Numbered from the stretch's first letter, positions 25,531 to 34,868 are shown. The stretch: DNA of 64,000 bases from Flavobacterium salmonis (GCF_903819435.1 NZ_CAIJDP010000068.1:1-64000); one strand, 5' to 3'. The notes: generated by a model from the letters alone, not told the origin. Program-made: numbers and translations.

Positions 25531-26210
25531 TGATGAAAAAAGTATTATTTGTAGTTACAAGTTGTAATGAAAAAGGTGAAACAAAGCTTCCAACCGGATT
25601 TAATTTAGCCGAAGTTACTCATCCGTTAGAAGTTTTGGAAAATGACGGAATTCATGTAGATATCGCTTCTATAAAAGGAGGACCCGCTCCGCTTGACGGA
25701 TTAGAAGATTTTAACGATCCTGTTATTGCCAAATATTGGGAAGATATGAATTTTAGAAACAAAATTGATAACACCCTGAAACTGGAAGATGTAAATGTAA
25801 AACAATACGACGCGATATTTTTTGCAGGCGGGCATGGAACGATGTGGGATTTTCCAGACACACCAGCTGTTATAAATGCGATTCGCAAAATTTATGAAGA
25901 TGGCAAGATAGTATCAGCCGTATGTCATGGGCCGGCAGCACTTGTAAATGCTACATTAACCGATGGTTCGCACTTAATTAGCGGAAAAAAAGTAGCCGCG
26001 TTTACAAACGACGAAGAGGAAGAGGTACAGTCTACTCATGTAGTTCCTTTTTTATTAGCCGATGCCTTAAAAATTAATGGAGCGTTTCATCAGCCTGCAC
26101 CAAACTGGAGTGATAACACCATTGTTGATGGTCGTTTAATTACAGGTCAAAATCCGCAGTCTGCTGCCAGCGTTGGTAAAGCATTGTCTAAATTATTATT
26201 AAACAAATAA
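25530..26210 (+). CDS. DJ-1/PfpI-family protein (Hsp31-like)
   Basis: 226 residues. The nucleophile elbow is [12 protein letters not shown] with Cys132, preceded by [14 protein letters not shown] and a Glu in the EVTHPLEVL segment near residue 34, the usual acid that tunes the cysteine. This matches class-I glutamine amidotransferase-like proteins of the Hsp31/YajL type, which act as glyoxalases, deglycases or chaperones under carbonyl stress. It is co-directional and coupled to the small gene before it, and 10 bp before an SDR gene, consistent with an aldehyde or carbonyl stress operon under the AraC regulator. Confidence 0.88.
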   Translation: MMKKVLFVVTSCNEKGETKLPTGFNLAEVTHPLEVLENDGIHVDIASIKGGPAPLDGLEDFNDPVIAKYWEDMNFRNKIDNTLKLEDVNVKQYDAIFFAGGHGTMWDFPDTPAVINAIRKIYEDGKIVSAVCHGPAALVNATLTDGSHLISGKKVAAFTNDEEEEVQSTHVVPFLLADALKINGAFHQPAPNWSDNTIVDGRLITGQNPQSAASVGKALSKLLLNK

Positions 26211-26220
26211 ACGGTTTACA

Positions 26221-26958
26221 ATGAATAATATCGAAAATAAAGTAATCGTAATTACAGGTGCAAGCAGCGGATTAGGCGAAGCTTCTGCAAAAGCATTATC
26301 TGCAAAAGGGGCAATTATTGTCTTAGCAGCAAGACGTTTAGAGCGTATTGATGCACTTGTCGAAGAGTTTTCTAAAAACGGAAAAAAAGCTCTTGCGGTA
26401 CAAACCGATGTGACCAATTTTACACAGATGCAAGCTTTGATGGAAGCGTTGATACATAAATTCGGAAAAATAGATGTGCTGCTTAACAATGCCGGAATTA
26501 TGCCTTCTACTCCACTAATACATTGTGATGTAGCAACATGGAATCAGGTTATTAACGTAAACATGAACGGAGTTTTAAATGGTATTGCAGCGGTACTACC
26601 TTATTTTAAAGAGCAAAAATCCGGGCATATTATTAATGTATCTTCGGTTGCAGCACATAAAATAGGCAAAGGTTCAGGAATTTATTCTGCCACTAAAACC
26701 GCTGTAAGAGCAATCTCAGAAGGTTTAAGAATGGAAGCCAAAGATTACAACATTAGAACTACTATTATTTCTCCGGGAGTTATAGATACTGAACTGCCGA
26801 ACGTAAATGGTGTTCCTGATCAATTAACCCAACAATTCTATCAGGCTGTGGCTATTCCGGCAGATTCTTTTGCACGCGTTGTAGAATTTGCGATCAGTCA
26901 GCCTGAAGAAGCTGATATTAATGAAATTCTGTTTCGACCTACACGTCAGGAATATTAA
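26221..26958 (+). CDS. Short-chain dehydrogenase/reductase
   Basis: 245 residues with [10 protein letters not shown] at about 13-22, the NNAG motif ([11 protein letters not shown]) and the catalytic Ser and YSATK ([20 protein letters not shown]). The form, including [12 protein letters not shown], is typical of classical SDRs acting on carbonyls with NADP. Substrate unknown. It lies in the middle of the set following the AraC regulator, 10 bp after the DJ-1-like gene and 10 bp before the broken reductase. Confidence 0.9.
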   Translation: MNNIENKVIVITGASSGLGEASAKALSAKGAIIVLAARRLERIDALVEEFSKNGKKALAVQTDVTNFTQMQALMEALIHKFGKIDVLLNNAGIMPSTPLIHCDVATWNQVINVNMNGVLNGIAAVLPYFKEQKSGHIINVSSVAAHKIGKGSGIYSATKTAVRAISEGLRMEAKDYNIRTTIISPGVIDTELPNVNGVPDQLTQQFYQAVAIPADSFARVVEFAISQPEEADINEILFRPTRQEY

Positions 26959-26968
26959 ACCGTAAAAA

Positions 26969-27504
26969 ATGAAAAAAATAACCATTATATATTTTTCAGG
27001 TTCGGGCAGTACAGCAAAGTTTGCTGAATCGATTGGCAAGGGAGTTTCGTCTCTTGAAGGCGCAACTTTGAATATTATTTCAATAGATGAAAATGATATC
27101 ATAAGGGGAGGCTATAAAAATGACCTTGTCATAAACCAATTAGAAACAAGTGATGCCATTATATTTGGAACGCCAATTATATGGCGGGATGCGCCGCACA
27201 GTTTAAAGCCTTTGCCGATGCAACAATTGGAAGCTGGTCACAGCAAAAATGGAAAAATAAGATCGCCGCAGGATTTACAATATCAGGAACACCAAGCGGA
27301 GACAAAATAATCACTTTACAGTATTTACAAGCCATTGCAATGCAGCATGGAATGATCTGGCTGGGCACAGGCGAAATGCCTTCACAGTCAAATGGTGTAA
27401 ATCGTCTGGGAACATGGATAGGTGCCATGGCTTTTGCAGAACAAAATCAAACAATATCAAGATCCAATTATCATAAGATCCAAATTAAAAACTCGCACTA
27501 TTGA
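26969..27504 (+). pseudogene. Flavodoxin-fold NAD(P)H reductase, broken by a frameshift
   Basis: The first frame (26969-27180) encodes a flavodoxin-like start: ITIIYFSGSGSTAKFAESI, then SDAIIFGTPI. At about 27176-27180 the frame shifts, and the continuation MAGCAAQFKAFADATIGSW, IAAGFTISGTPSGDK and GVNRLGTWIGAMA is found in a second frame down to 27504. Adding one T restores GTPIYM-A-GC-AAQ, the motif of WrbA/FMN-dependent reductases. The junction is either a real one-base deletion or a sequencing error. Both halves look otherwise intact, so the loss would be recent. It would be the last gene of the AraC-linked set. Confidence 0.8.
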
Positions 27505-27515
27505 TGCGAGTTTTT
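27487..27515 (+). terminator. Terminator of the AraC-linked operon
   Basis: Perfect 11-bp stem AAAAACTCGCA / TGCGAGTTTTT with a seven-base loop, overlapping the stop of the reductase, with the T tract inside the right arm. Confidence 0.8.
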
Positions 27516-27607
27516 AATCATTATTTGATATAATTTTGCCAGATATGAAACTTAAAAAAAATATTCTAATATTTAGAATTTACAGTAAGGTTCTTTTATA
27601 TAATCAT

Positions 27608-29023
27608 TTAAAACTTATTTTCAACTTCTGCGGCTTTCAGCATCAAATAATGCAAATCAGTATTTTTTACAAAAGGTTTTAAAAGTTCGCTTCCCGGACC
27701 AAACATTGCCAGTTCAACATAATCGGCAGAGTGATCCATGCTAATCCAGCCTACCGAATTTATTTTTCCCTGCATTTCTGCAAAAGCTTTATAAGGCAGT
27801 TTTTTGTAATTATACAAACCATCTTCTTTATGCAATCCATCATAATATCCTAAGACTGTTTTTGCTTCTTCATCAGAAACCGAATGGCCATTTGCTTTTT
27901 CAATAATTTCTTTTACTTGCGAAACAGAAGATTCTGGTTTTATCTGATTCAGAATCCATTCGTTCGTCTGAGTATATTTTTGGATACTGTCAAAATTATC
28001 GTTGGCATCTTTACCGTAAATAATTCCAGGATTTGCATTTCCGTGATCTGTGGTTATAACAACCAAAGTTTCTTTGTCTTTCTCAGCAAAATCTATTGCA
28101 GCTTTTACAGCTTCATCAAATTCAATCTGATCCTGTATCAAACCTGCAATATCATTGCCATGTGCTGCCCAATCCACTTTTCCGCTTTCAATCTGCAAAA
28201 CAAACCCCTCCTTATGATTTTTCATTCTGTCAATTGCCTTTTGGGCCATTTCAGCAAGACCTGGAATTGTCTTTTTTAAATTTTCATCACTATTTCTATC
28301 CACATAATACGGAAGCCCGTCATCTGCAAATACGCCCAAAATTGGCTGCGTACTTAAAGCTGAATTCATTTCAGATCGCGTTTTTACAACCTGATATCCC
28401 TTTGATTTAAAAGCAGAGAACATGTCTTTTTTATCTTTCCTTAATGCCGGGCTAAAATAGTTTGCACCACCTCCCATCATAACATCAAAACCAAGTTCTA
28501 AATACTGTTCGGCAATATCCTCCTGTGCATTCCTGCTTTTACTGCTTACGCAAAAGCCCGCTGGAGTAGCGTGCGTTATAGGAACGGTGGTCACACAGCC
28601 TGCCATTTTTCCTGCCTTTTTAAATTTTTGCCAAATGGGTAAATGAGGTTCTCCATTCGGACTTATATTCAGTACACCATTATTGACTCTAAAACCACCT
28701 CCCCACGAAGAGCTTGCTGCAGATGAATCTGTTACTATAGAACTCGCAGAGGCTGTATCCATTAAAGCCCTTGAAACCCTGTTATCTTTGTATAACTGAA
28801 TCCAGTTTGAGCCTTTGCCCGTTTTTCTGTTTAGAAATAAATCGGTCATGTTTAATGTTCCCGTGCTCATCCCGTCACTAACCAATAAAATAATATTTTT
28901 TGCTTTCTTATTTTTATTAGTAGTTTCTAAATCTAAAATATTGGCCGAACCCTGTAAAGGATTTATCATTACTGCCCCGATTGTAAATAAAGAGCCATTT
29001 TTAAAGAACTTTCTTCTGTTCAT
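27608..29023 (-). CDS. Alkaline phosphatase, Tat-type signal
   Basis: From the Met at 29023 the protein has 471 residues. It starts MNRRKFFKNGSLFTIGAVMI, a twin-arginine signal, so it is folded before export. The active-site Ser lies in VTDSSAASSSWGGG, with metal-binding motifs LLVSDGMS near the start, GSKVDWAAHGND-like QIESGKVDWAAHGN and VVITTDHGNANPG. This is the PhoA family, releasing phosphate from esters outside the cytoplasm with zinc and magnesium. The frame extends to 29047, but eight extra residues would spoil the Tat signal. Downstream neighbour in transcription order is a convergent terminator; upstream is the COG0523 GTPase. Confidence 0.9.
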   Translation of the reverse strand: MNRRKFFKNGSLFTIGAVMINPLQGSANILDLETTNKNKKAKNIILLVSDGMSTGTLNMTDLFLNRKTGKGSNWIQLYKDNRVSRALMDTASASSIVTDSSAASSSWGGGFRVNNGVLNISPNGEPHLPIWQKFKKAGKMAGCVTTVPITHATPAGFCVSSKSRNAQEDIAEQYLELGFDVMMGGGANYFSPALRKDKKDMFSAFKSKGYQVVKTRSEMNSALSTQPILGVFADDGLPYYVDRNSDENLKKTIPGLAEMAQKAIDRMKNHKEGFVLQIESGKVDWAAHGNDIAGLIQDQIEFDEAVKAAIDFAEKDKETLVVITTDHGNANPGIIYGKDANDNFDSIQKYTQTNEWILNQIKPESSVSQVKEIIEKANGHSVSDEEAKTVLGYYDGLHKEDGLYNYKKLPYKAFAEMQGKINSVGWISMDHSADYVELAMFGPGSELLKPFVKNTDLHYLMLKAAEVENKF

Positions 29024-29110
29024 TATTATTTTATTTAAGTATTTCAAAGATAATTAATAACCCGTAAATCAAAAGCACTATAAGGATAGTACGGTAAACA
29101 TAACTTTTTT

Positions 29111-30331
29111 TTAATCTACAAGGTTACCTGCAGTTCTGGGAATTGGAAAAGGATCATTCTCAGAGAAAAAACCATCCTGCAGGTCCATAATTTCGTCAGC
29201 CGTGCAAAGACTGTTTTCTAATTGTTTTCGCATTTCTTTTTCATTGATAGAAAATCCAATAAATACTAATTCGTTAAGTCTGTCACCAAAATCAAGTGTC
29301 CAGCGTTCTTCTATAATATCCTGGTTTTCGGCAAAGCTTTGATAATTCATTCGCTCTGCCAATGGCATACTTGCCCACCAAACACCTGCGCTTTCCGCTT
29401 TTATAGAACCTCCAGCCTGACTCCAGTTTATGGCTTGTTCGGGACGGGATGCCATCCAGAACAAACCTTTACTCCGAATAACAGAGGATGGAAAATCCTT
29501 CGAAATAAAATCCCAAAATCGATACGGATGAAAAGGTTTTTCGTTTCTAAAAACAAACGAACTAATGCCATATTCTTCGGTTTCAGGTGTATGGATACCT
29601 TCCAGTTCGCGTATCCATCCTGCTGAATTCTCAGCCTCTTCGTAATTAAATAATTCTGTATTGATAATTTCGTTTGGATTGACTTTCCCTAATTCAGAAG
29701 AAATAATTCTGGCTACAGGATTCAGTTTTTTAATAGACGCTTTTAGGGCTTTCAATTGGCTTGGGGTAACAAGATCGGTTTTATTGAGGATAATTACATT
29801 GGCAAATTCTACCTGATCCATCAAAAGATTTACAATCGTTCGATTATCATTTTCGATGTTGGTTGCCTGAATATCTTCCAACGTTTGGGCAGAACCAAAA
29901 TCTTTAAAAAAATTCAGGGAATCTACCACCGTTACCATAGTGTCTATGTAGCTAAAACGGGATAAATCAATATTCTCATCCTCGTTTACAAAAGTAAAAG
30001 TCTGGGCTACAGGAATAGGTTCGCTGATGCCGGTACTTTCGATTAGCAGATAATCAAATCGGTTTTCTTTGGCCAGTTTCTCTACCTCAACCATCAAATC
30101 TTCCCGAAGCGTGCAGCAGATACAGCCGTTGCTCATTTCTACCAGTTTTTCTTCGGTGCGGGAAAGTGTATTTTCTGCTTTTACCAAATTCGCATCAATA
30201 TTTACTTCGCTCATATCGTTTACGATTACAGCAACTTTCAATCCTTCTTTGTTATGCAGAATATGGTTTAGCAGGGTCGTTTTTCCGGCTCCCAGGAATC
30301 CTGATAATACAGTTACAGGTAATTTTTTCAT
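29111..30331 (-). CDS. COG0523 (CobW/ZigA-type) GTP-binding metallochaperone
   Basis: 406 residues: P-loop [13 protein letters not shown] near residue 12, the metal motif [11 protein letters not shown] (CxCC) near 70, and the guanine motif LNKTDLV near 180, followed by a CobW C-terminal domain ([16 protein letters not shown] region). COG0523 GTPases deliver zinc or other metals under scarcity. It lies 63 bp before the alkaline phosphatase, a zinc enzyme, and downstream of a small His-rich protein with Zur-type operators, so a zinc role fits. No clear promoter box was found in its own upstream region. Confidence 0.9.
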   Translation of the reverse strand: MKKLPVTVLSGFLGAGKTTLLNHILHNKEGLKVAVIVNDMSEVNIDANLVKAENTLSRTEEKLVEMSNGCICCTLREDLMVEVEKLAKENRFDYLLIESTGISEPIPVAQTFTFVNEDENIDLSRFSYIDTMVTVVDSLNFFKDFGSAQTLEDIQATNIENDNRTIVNLLMDQVEFANVIILNKTDLVTPSQLKALKASIKKLNPVARIISSELGKVNPNEIINTELFNYEEAENSAGWIRELEGIHTPETEEYGISSFVFRNEKPFHPYRFWDFISKDFPSSVIRSKGLFWMASRPEQAINWSQAGGSIKAESAGVWWASMPLAERMNYQSFAENQDIIEERWTLDFGDRLNELVFIGFSINEKEMRKQLENSLCTADEIMDLQDGFFSENDPFPIPRTAGNLVD

Positions 30332-30684
30332 GTATTTTGGTATTAATTTGATGTAGATTTTAGCGTGTGTGTTTTTAGATTTGGCAGCACTTTAAAATAA
30401 ATCGTTTTGGAATCTATTTTGAAACTATCATAAAAAAACTAATAGAGATTCTGGCTTCACTTCTCAAACCGCCACTAGATCTCGCTATGATATTATTTTA
30501 AAGTTGTTACCTTCCTTATCAGGCAATGCTTTTTCATTCTTAACATAACATTATAGCTTGACAGTACTGCTACTGCAATTGTATAAAGAATCGCTGCTGT
30601 TAATTTTTGACCGAAAAGCTAATGAATGAAAGGCGTACTATTTGCCAAACAGGATGAGCCAGAAAAAAAGATTTTTTTTCCAGA
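30332..30684. other. Gap between the GTPase and the His-rich protein
   Basis: 353 bp with no intact gene. An 18-bp perfect palindrome (CCAGATTATATAATCTGG, 30680-30697) sits at the 3' end of the His-rich gene. Minus-strand translation shows short, stop-interrupted pieces such as FFWLILFGK, which could be remnants of an exported protein, but the evidence is too thin for a call. Confidence 0.4.
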
Positions 30685-31035
30685 TTATATAATCTGGAAT
30701 ATTGGCGGACCCCGAAGAGAGAAAAGGCTTCCTTTAAAAAAAGAGGAATGTTGGTAAAAGAAAAATGAAGTTAAAGTGTTTACTGCACTATTTTTATGAA
30801 AGTGTAAAACATAAAAATTAGTAATTGTAAACAAAATGAAGTTAAAATCACAAGTAAAACATTTTTCAGAAATACTATGACTATGGGTTACTTCTGCTTT
30901 ACTTTTAGAATAATGACAATGTTTCTCTGCCAGTTGTTCAGTATGATGTTCATAAGAATGTATGGACTGAAACAGTATTGAAAACAATACTGCCATAGAC
31001 AGAAACACATTGATTATGATAAATTTCTTTTTCAT
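30685..31035 (-). CDS. Small His/Cys-rich membrane protein, predicted zinc-regulated
   Basis: From the Met at 31035 the protein has 116 residues: an N-terminal membrane helix or signal (FIIINVFLSMAVLFSILFQS), then HSYEHHTEQLAEKHCHYSKS and THSHSISEKCFTCDF, with seven His and a CxxC pair, then a second hydrophobic segment and a basic end (LRGPPIFQII). The His/Cys cluster would face the periplasm and could bind zinc or copper. Its promoter carries two Zur-like palindromes. I know similar small proteins in Bacteroidota ahead of metal-linked TonB receptors, but have no characterised homologue. The frame extends to 31056, but 31035 fits the signal. Confidence 0.7.
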   Translation of the reverse strand: MKKKFIIINVFLSMAVLFSILFQSIHSYEHHTEQLAEKHCHYSKSKAEVTHSHSISEKCFTCDFNFILFTITNFYVLHFHKNSAVNTLTSFFFYQHSSFFKGSLFSLRGPPIFQII

Positions 31036-31112
31036 TACTGAAAATTGAACCACCAATTAATAGCATTATAAGACAATTTCTTTATTTGTCTTTTGTAGTA
31101 CCTTTAATTTAA

Positions 31113-31170
31113 TGCAATAGTGTTGCAAATATAGAGATCTTATTTTTAAATGCAATAAAGTTGCATTTAA
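31113..31170 (-). promoter_or_regulatory. Promoter with two Zur-like operators
   Basis: On the minus strand a TTG (-33, at 31153-31155) is followed after 19 bp by TATATTTG (-7, at 31126-31133), the consensus Bacteroidota promoter. Two palindromes lie over these boxes: TGCAATAAAGTTGCA (31151-31165, extended to perfect 10-bp arms over 31146-31170) and TGCAATAGTGTTGCA (31113-31127), identical at 13 of 15 bases. A bound repressor would cover both boxes. This is the layout of Zur or another Fur-family control. Confidence 0.75.
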
Positions 31171-31211
31171 TTTTACAAACTATTTCTCCGTAATTTTTAT
31201 AAATCCTTAAT

Positions 31212-31463
31212 TTGATGAAACTAAAATTGAGCAATATTTCACAGCTTTATAAACTTTTTAAGGAAGTGAATCATATGTCAAATGCAAAAACTAATATCCA
31301 AATTTTCGACCGCTTCGGAAAATTATTAAAACAAATCAGTCCTCTTGATATTGGATGGGATGGTACCTATAATAACACGAAAATGCCTGCTACTGATTAC
31401 TGGTATGTTATTAAGTTAGAAGACAATCGCATTTTTAAAGGCCATTTTACTTTAAAACGATAG
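31212..31463 (+). pseudogene. T9SS type B sorting-domain remnant
   Basis: The 83-codon frame encodes the second half of a gliding-motility-type C-terminal domain: NIQIFDRFGKLLKQISP, GWDGTYNNTKMPATDYW and the closing FKGHFTLKR. Complete domains begin about 30 residues earlier with an FTPN-type segment and sit at the end of large secreted proteins. Here the preceding sequence is replaced by unrelated residues and no exported protein precedes it. It is therefore a leftover 3' end. Confidence 0.75.
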
Positions 31464-31505
31464 AACAATCTCAAAAAATGAAGTGGGTAAAGACACTATT
31501 AAATA

Positions 31506-31538
31506 AAATAACGCCATTGTCTTCCAATGGCGTTATTT
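31506..31538 (-). terminator. Terminator of ssrA
   Basis: Perfect 14-bp stem AAATAACGCCATTG / CAATGGCGTTATTT with a five-base loop, eight bases after the tmRNA 3' end and followed on the minus strand by TTATTT. Confidence 0.85.
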
Positions 31539-31546
31539 GTCTTTCG

Positions 31547-31940
31547 TGGAGTCGCCGGGAATCGAACCCGGGTCCAAACAAGCAACTAAAGAGCTTTCTA
31601 CACGTTTATTTCCTGATTAGATTTTCGATGTTAAGCAAGGCCAGAAACAGCCACTCAACACTTATCTTCTTAATTTTCAAAATCCACCCGAAGCTCATGG
31701 AAATCTAGGTTTATTTTTACGGTTCCCCTAAACAGAACGCCACAAACCAAGGCTTTCAAGGAGAATCCAGCTTCCCTACCTTGTAGGGACGTGGCTAATC
31801 TTACTATAATTCGGATTATGCAGCTAAAGCGTAGTTATTTTCGCCGTGTAAAAGTGTAAGATCTTATATTTACGAGCAAGGTCTCAATGCTCGACGTGCT
31901 TACTTTTCAATTCGACTTGCTGTCAAAACCAGTCGACCCC
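31547..31940 (-). ncRNA. ssrA: tmRNA (ssrA)
   Basis: The RNA starts GGGGTCGACTGGTTTTGACAG and ends with the tRNA-like part CCCGGGTTCGATTCCCGGCG followed by ACTCCA. The acceptor arm pairs GGGGTCG with CGACTCC, the discriminator is A, and CCA is not encoded. The tag frame GGC GAA AAT AAC TAC GCT TTA GCT GCA TAA (31816-31845) gives GENNYALAA. tmRNA with SmpB rescues stalled ribosomes and marks the unfinished protein for proteolysis. The length, 394 nt, is normal for the phylum. Confidence 0.96.
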
Positions 31941-31953
31941 AAAAATGAGTTTG

Positions 31954-31961
31954 CAAATTTA
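31954..31961 (-). promoter_or_regulatory. -7 box of ssrA
   Basis: TAAATTTG on the minus strand, a match to TAnnTTTG, 13 bp before the mature tmRNA 5' end. Confidence 0.6.
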
Positions 31962-32143
31962 TACTATTTGCAGTTACTTTCTATTAAAATTTTCAGAAAA
32001 ATTAGAAAGCCAAAAGTCGAAAGTTGTAAAGTTTTTAAAGTCACACGGTTGCTTCTTTTTGTTTTCCGCAATTGGTATATTTAAAAGGAACAAAGTCAAT
32101 ATTTACAATTTCTTTATGACTTTCGACTTTGTGACTTATTATA

Positions 32144-33349
32144 TTACTCTTCTTCTTTAAACTGAAAAGGATAATCTCCAAAAATTGGAGCCAGTTTACG
32201 AACTGCATACGTATTTCTTGTCATTTTATTAGATAATGCTATAATGGTTATATGCTCTTTTTGAAGCGTAATATAAGAAGATGTGTTTCCGTGCCACCAG
32301 CCATTGTGAAAATAAAAATTCTGACCTGTTTCCCAATTGATCATTCTGATTCCTAATCCATAATTTTTGGCACCTTTACGTTCATTGCTCTGACCAGTGT
32401 AAACCTCTTTTAATAAAGCCGGTTTTAAAAAATCGGGAGCATATCTGGCTCTGTCAAATTTTAAAAGATCACGAACTGTCGAAAAGATATTTTTATCACC
32501 ATAAACGTTATCCAAATAGTCAAAACCAATTTCGACCCCATTCCCTTTATAAGAAGGAACAATGTTTTTTCTGTCTTTATCATCATCAAAAACATAAGTA
32601 TGCGTCATTCCAAGAGGTTTGAAAATCATTTGCGACATTGCTTCTTTGTAGGTCAGTCCCGTTATTTTTTCGATTATGAGTGCCAGCATGGCGTAATTGG
32701 TATTACAATAGGCAAAACGGGTACCTACCCTTGACTCCAGACCTACATCTTTAGTCGCCAGAATGTCTAAAATATCTTTATTGGTAAGCTGGTTGTGCCT
32801 GTCCCAAACCGATTTGTCATGATCTGTAAAATAAGCATAATTTCGCATTCCGCTTCGATGGCACAATAACATTCGAACCGTACATTCTTCGTATGGAAAA
32901 GTTTTTAAAATAGTATTTACTTTTTGATCCAGGCCAATTTTGCCTAAATTGATTAATTTTAAAACAGCAGTTGCAGTCAGTACTTTGCTTACAGACGCAA
33001 TTTGTACAGGGGTATCAGCAGTAATTTTAGTGTCTTCATTTTTATTGGCAAAACCATTATATCTTTCAAAAATAATCTGACCGTTTTTTGCTACCAGAAA
33101 ACTTCCATTCATGCAGTTGTTTGGCCAGTTTTTATTGTAAAAATAATTTATTCTCCCTTTTACAGAATTAATATAGGCCGCACTTATTTTTTTTTCAGCC
33201 CCCATCGGAACCATTTTTCCCAATGTATCTTTTTCTTTTACAGCTCCATCCTGACTGTTGTTTTTATCTTTTCCACATGAACTTAAAACTAAAACTGAGA
33301 AAAGTATTTGTGGTATATTTGTCTTTTTAAGGAAACTCATTTTCATCAT
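32144..33349 (-). CDS. Serine hydrolase lipoprotein (class C beta-lactamase-like)
   Basis: 401 residues. The N-terminus is a lipoprotein signal (ILFSVLVLSSC, Cys25). The beta-lactamase-related motifs are present: SVSK (Ser119 nucleophile, Lys122), the Tyr motif in FAYCNTNYAML, and HNGWWHGNTS as the third box. Such proteins are penicillin-binding-like peptidases or esterases rather than true beta-lactamases in most cases. It would sit in the periplasm attached to a membrane. It lies on the strand opposite to the enzyme gene at 33585, with which it shares a 235-bp intergenic region. Confidence 0.88.
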   Translation of the reverse strand: MMKMSFLKKTNIPQILFSVLVLSSCGKDKNNSQDGAVKEKDTLGKMVPMGAEKKISAAYINSVKGRINYFYNKNWPNNCMNGSFLVAKNGQIIFERYNGFANKNEDTKITADTPVQIASVSKVLTATAVLKLINLGKIGLDQKVNTILKTFPYEECTVRMLLCHRSGMRNYAYFTDHDKSVWDRHNQLTNKDILDILATKDVGLESRVGTRFAYCNTNYAMLALIIEKITGLTYKEAMSQMIFKPLGMTHTYVFDDDKDRKNIVPSYKGNGVEIGFDYLDNVYGDKNIFSTVRDLLKFDRARYAPDFLKPALLKEVYTGQSNERKGAKNYGLGIRMINWETGQNFYFHNGWWHGNTSSYITLQKEHITIIALSNKMTRNTYAVRKLAPIFGDYPFQFKEEE

Positions 33350-33517
33350 TCTTTAAAAACAAATATATAGAATTCAATATTTATGTTTGGTAATTTTGAG
33401 AGCTAAAAACGGATACCCTTAAAAGACAATTAACACGTTTTTTTGTTAGCCATTTGAAAATCAGATCATAGTGATTCAAAATCATTAAAAATAAGAAAAC
33501 AGCAACAAAAAATTAAC

Positions 33518-33549
33518 TATATTTGTTATATTTAAAACAAAATAACAAA
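33518..33549 (+). promoter_or_regulatory. Promoter box within an inverted repeat
   Basis: TATATTTG (33518-33525) is a -7 box about 60 bp before the next gene. It overlaps the left arm of a perfect 8-bp inverted repeat, TTTGTTAT (33522-33529) and ATAACAAA (33542-33549), that could be a repressor site. Confidence 0.45.
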
Positions 33550-33584
33550 TAAAAGTTATATTATTAAATTTTAAATCCTAATAA

Positions 33585-34787
33585 ATGAAATTCGGAATTA
33601 TCAAAGAAAGAAAAAATCCACCTGACAGACGTGTTGTCTTTGCCCCTGATGCATTAGCAAAACTAAAACAACTCCACCCTGAAGCCTATATAAGTGTTGA
33701 AAGTTCAGATATTAGAATTTTTTCAGATCTTCAATATAAAAGTATGGGAATTAATGTTGCTGATGACGTTTCAGATTGTGATATTTTATTTGGCGTAAAA
33801 GAAGTTCCTGTAGCTAATTTAATTTCGAATAAGTCTTATTTCTTTTTTTCGCATACCATAAAAAAACAGCCTCACAACAAAAAACTTTTACAGGCCATAT
33901 TAGAAAAAAATATCACTTTATACGATCATGAAACGATTGTTGATGAACATAACCGCAGGTTAATCGGGTTTGGGAAATATGCCGGAATGGTTGGGGTTTA
34001 TAACGGAATTCGTGCGTTCGGAATAAAATTTGAATTATTTAAACTTCCAAAAGCAGAAACTCTATCAGGAAAAGATGCCCTGATCATGCATTTGAAAAGA
34101 ATAACACTGCCTCCTTTAAAATTTGTAATCACAGGAACAGGAAAGGTTGGTAGCGGCGCGCAGGAAATTTTGAAAGCAATCAAAGTAAAGGAAATTACTG
34201 TAGAAAATTATCTAACCAAAAACTACACGCAGTCAGTTTATGTACAGCTTGATGCTTTAGAATACAATAAAAGAACTGACGGTAAGATTCTTGACTTTGT
34301 AGATTTCACCCAACATCCTGAAGATTATACGTCTGATTTCGAAAAATTCACCAAAGTCAGTGACATTTATATAGCCGGGCATTTTTACGGAAATAATGCA
34401 CCAATGATCCTGACTCAGGAAATGCTGAATGCTAAAGATTGTAAAATAAGAGTTGTCGCTGACGTTTCATGTGATATAAATGGCCCAATTGCAAGTACAC
34501 TCCGTTCTTCTACAATTGCTGAACCTTTGTACGGATATCTGCCATCAGAAAATAAAGAAGTTGATATTTTTCATCCGGCTGCAATTGTAGTAATGGCAGT
34601 TGATAATTTGCCTTGTGAAATCCCAAAAGATGCCAGTGAAGGTTTTGGAGAACAGTTTATGGAACATGTTATTCCGGCTTTTTTTAACGGAGATAAAGAT
34701 GGAATTCTGGAACGAGCCAAAATTACCGAGAATGGTAAACTTACAGAGCGATTTAGTTATTTACAAGACTATGTTGATGGGAATTAA
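33585..34787 (+). CDS. Saccharopine/alanine dehydrogenase-like NAD(P) enzyme
   Basis: 400 residues with the AlaDH/PNT-like N-terminal domain (KERKNPPDRRVVFAPDAL, with Arg and Lys at substrate-binding positions) and a Rossmann motif FVITGTGKVGSGAQEIL near residue 185. The C-terminal part (EPLYGYLPSENKEVDIFHP) matches the lysine-forming saccharopine dehydrogenase branch. It should be an NAD(P)-dependent amino-acid dehydrogenase, cytosolic; whether the substrate is saccharopine or a different amino acid cannot be read. It is monocistronic, with a probable repressor site in its promoter. Confidence 0.82.
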   Translation: MKFGIIKERKNPPDRRVVFAPDALAKLKQLHPEAYISVESSDIRIFSDLQYKSMGINVADDVSDCDILFGVKEVPVANLISNKSYFFFSHTIKKQPHNKKLLQAILEKNITLYDHETIVDEHNRRLIGFGKYAGMVGVYNGIRAFGIKFELFKLPKAETLSGKDALIMHLKRITLPPLKFVITGTGKVGSGAQEILKAIKVKEITVENYLTKNYTQSVYVQLDALEYNKRTDGKILDFVDFTQHPEDYTSDFEKFTKVSDIYIAGHFYGNNAPMILTQEMLNAKDCKIRVVADVSCDINGPIASTLRSSTIAEPLYGYLPSENKEVDIFHPAAIVVMAVDNLPCEIPKDASEGFGEQFMEHVIPAFFNGDKDGILERAKITENGKLTERFSYLQDYVDGN

Positions 34788-34868
34788 TTAATTTAATTTG
34801 TGTTGCTTATTAATTTGTAACTATTTTTTAACACACTTAAAATAACATATTTACTATCAACAGCCAAC

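Noticed and set aside
30680-30697. 18-bp palindrome as a terminator of the His-rich gene
   Set aside because: The stem is perfect but is followed by an A tract, not a T tract, on the transcribed strand.
32144-33349. Antibiotic-resistance class C beta-lactamase
   Set aside because: The motifs fit the wider serine-hydrolase family, and the protein is a lipoprotein with no AmpR-like regulator beside it.
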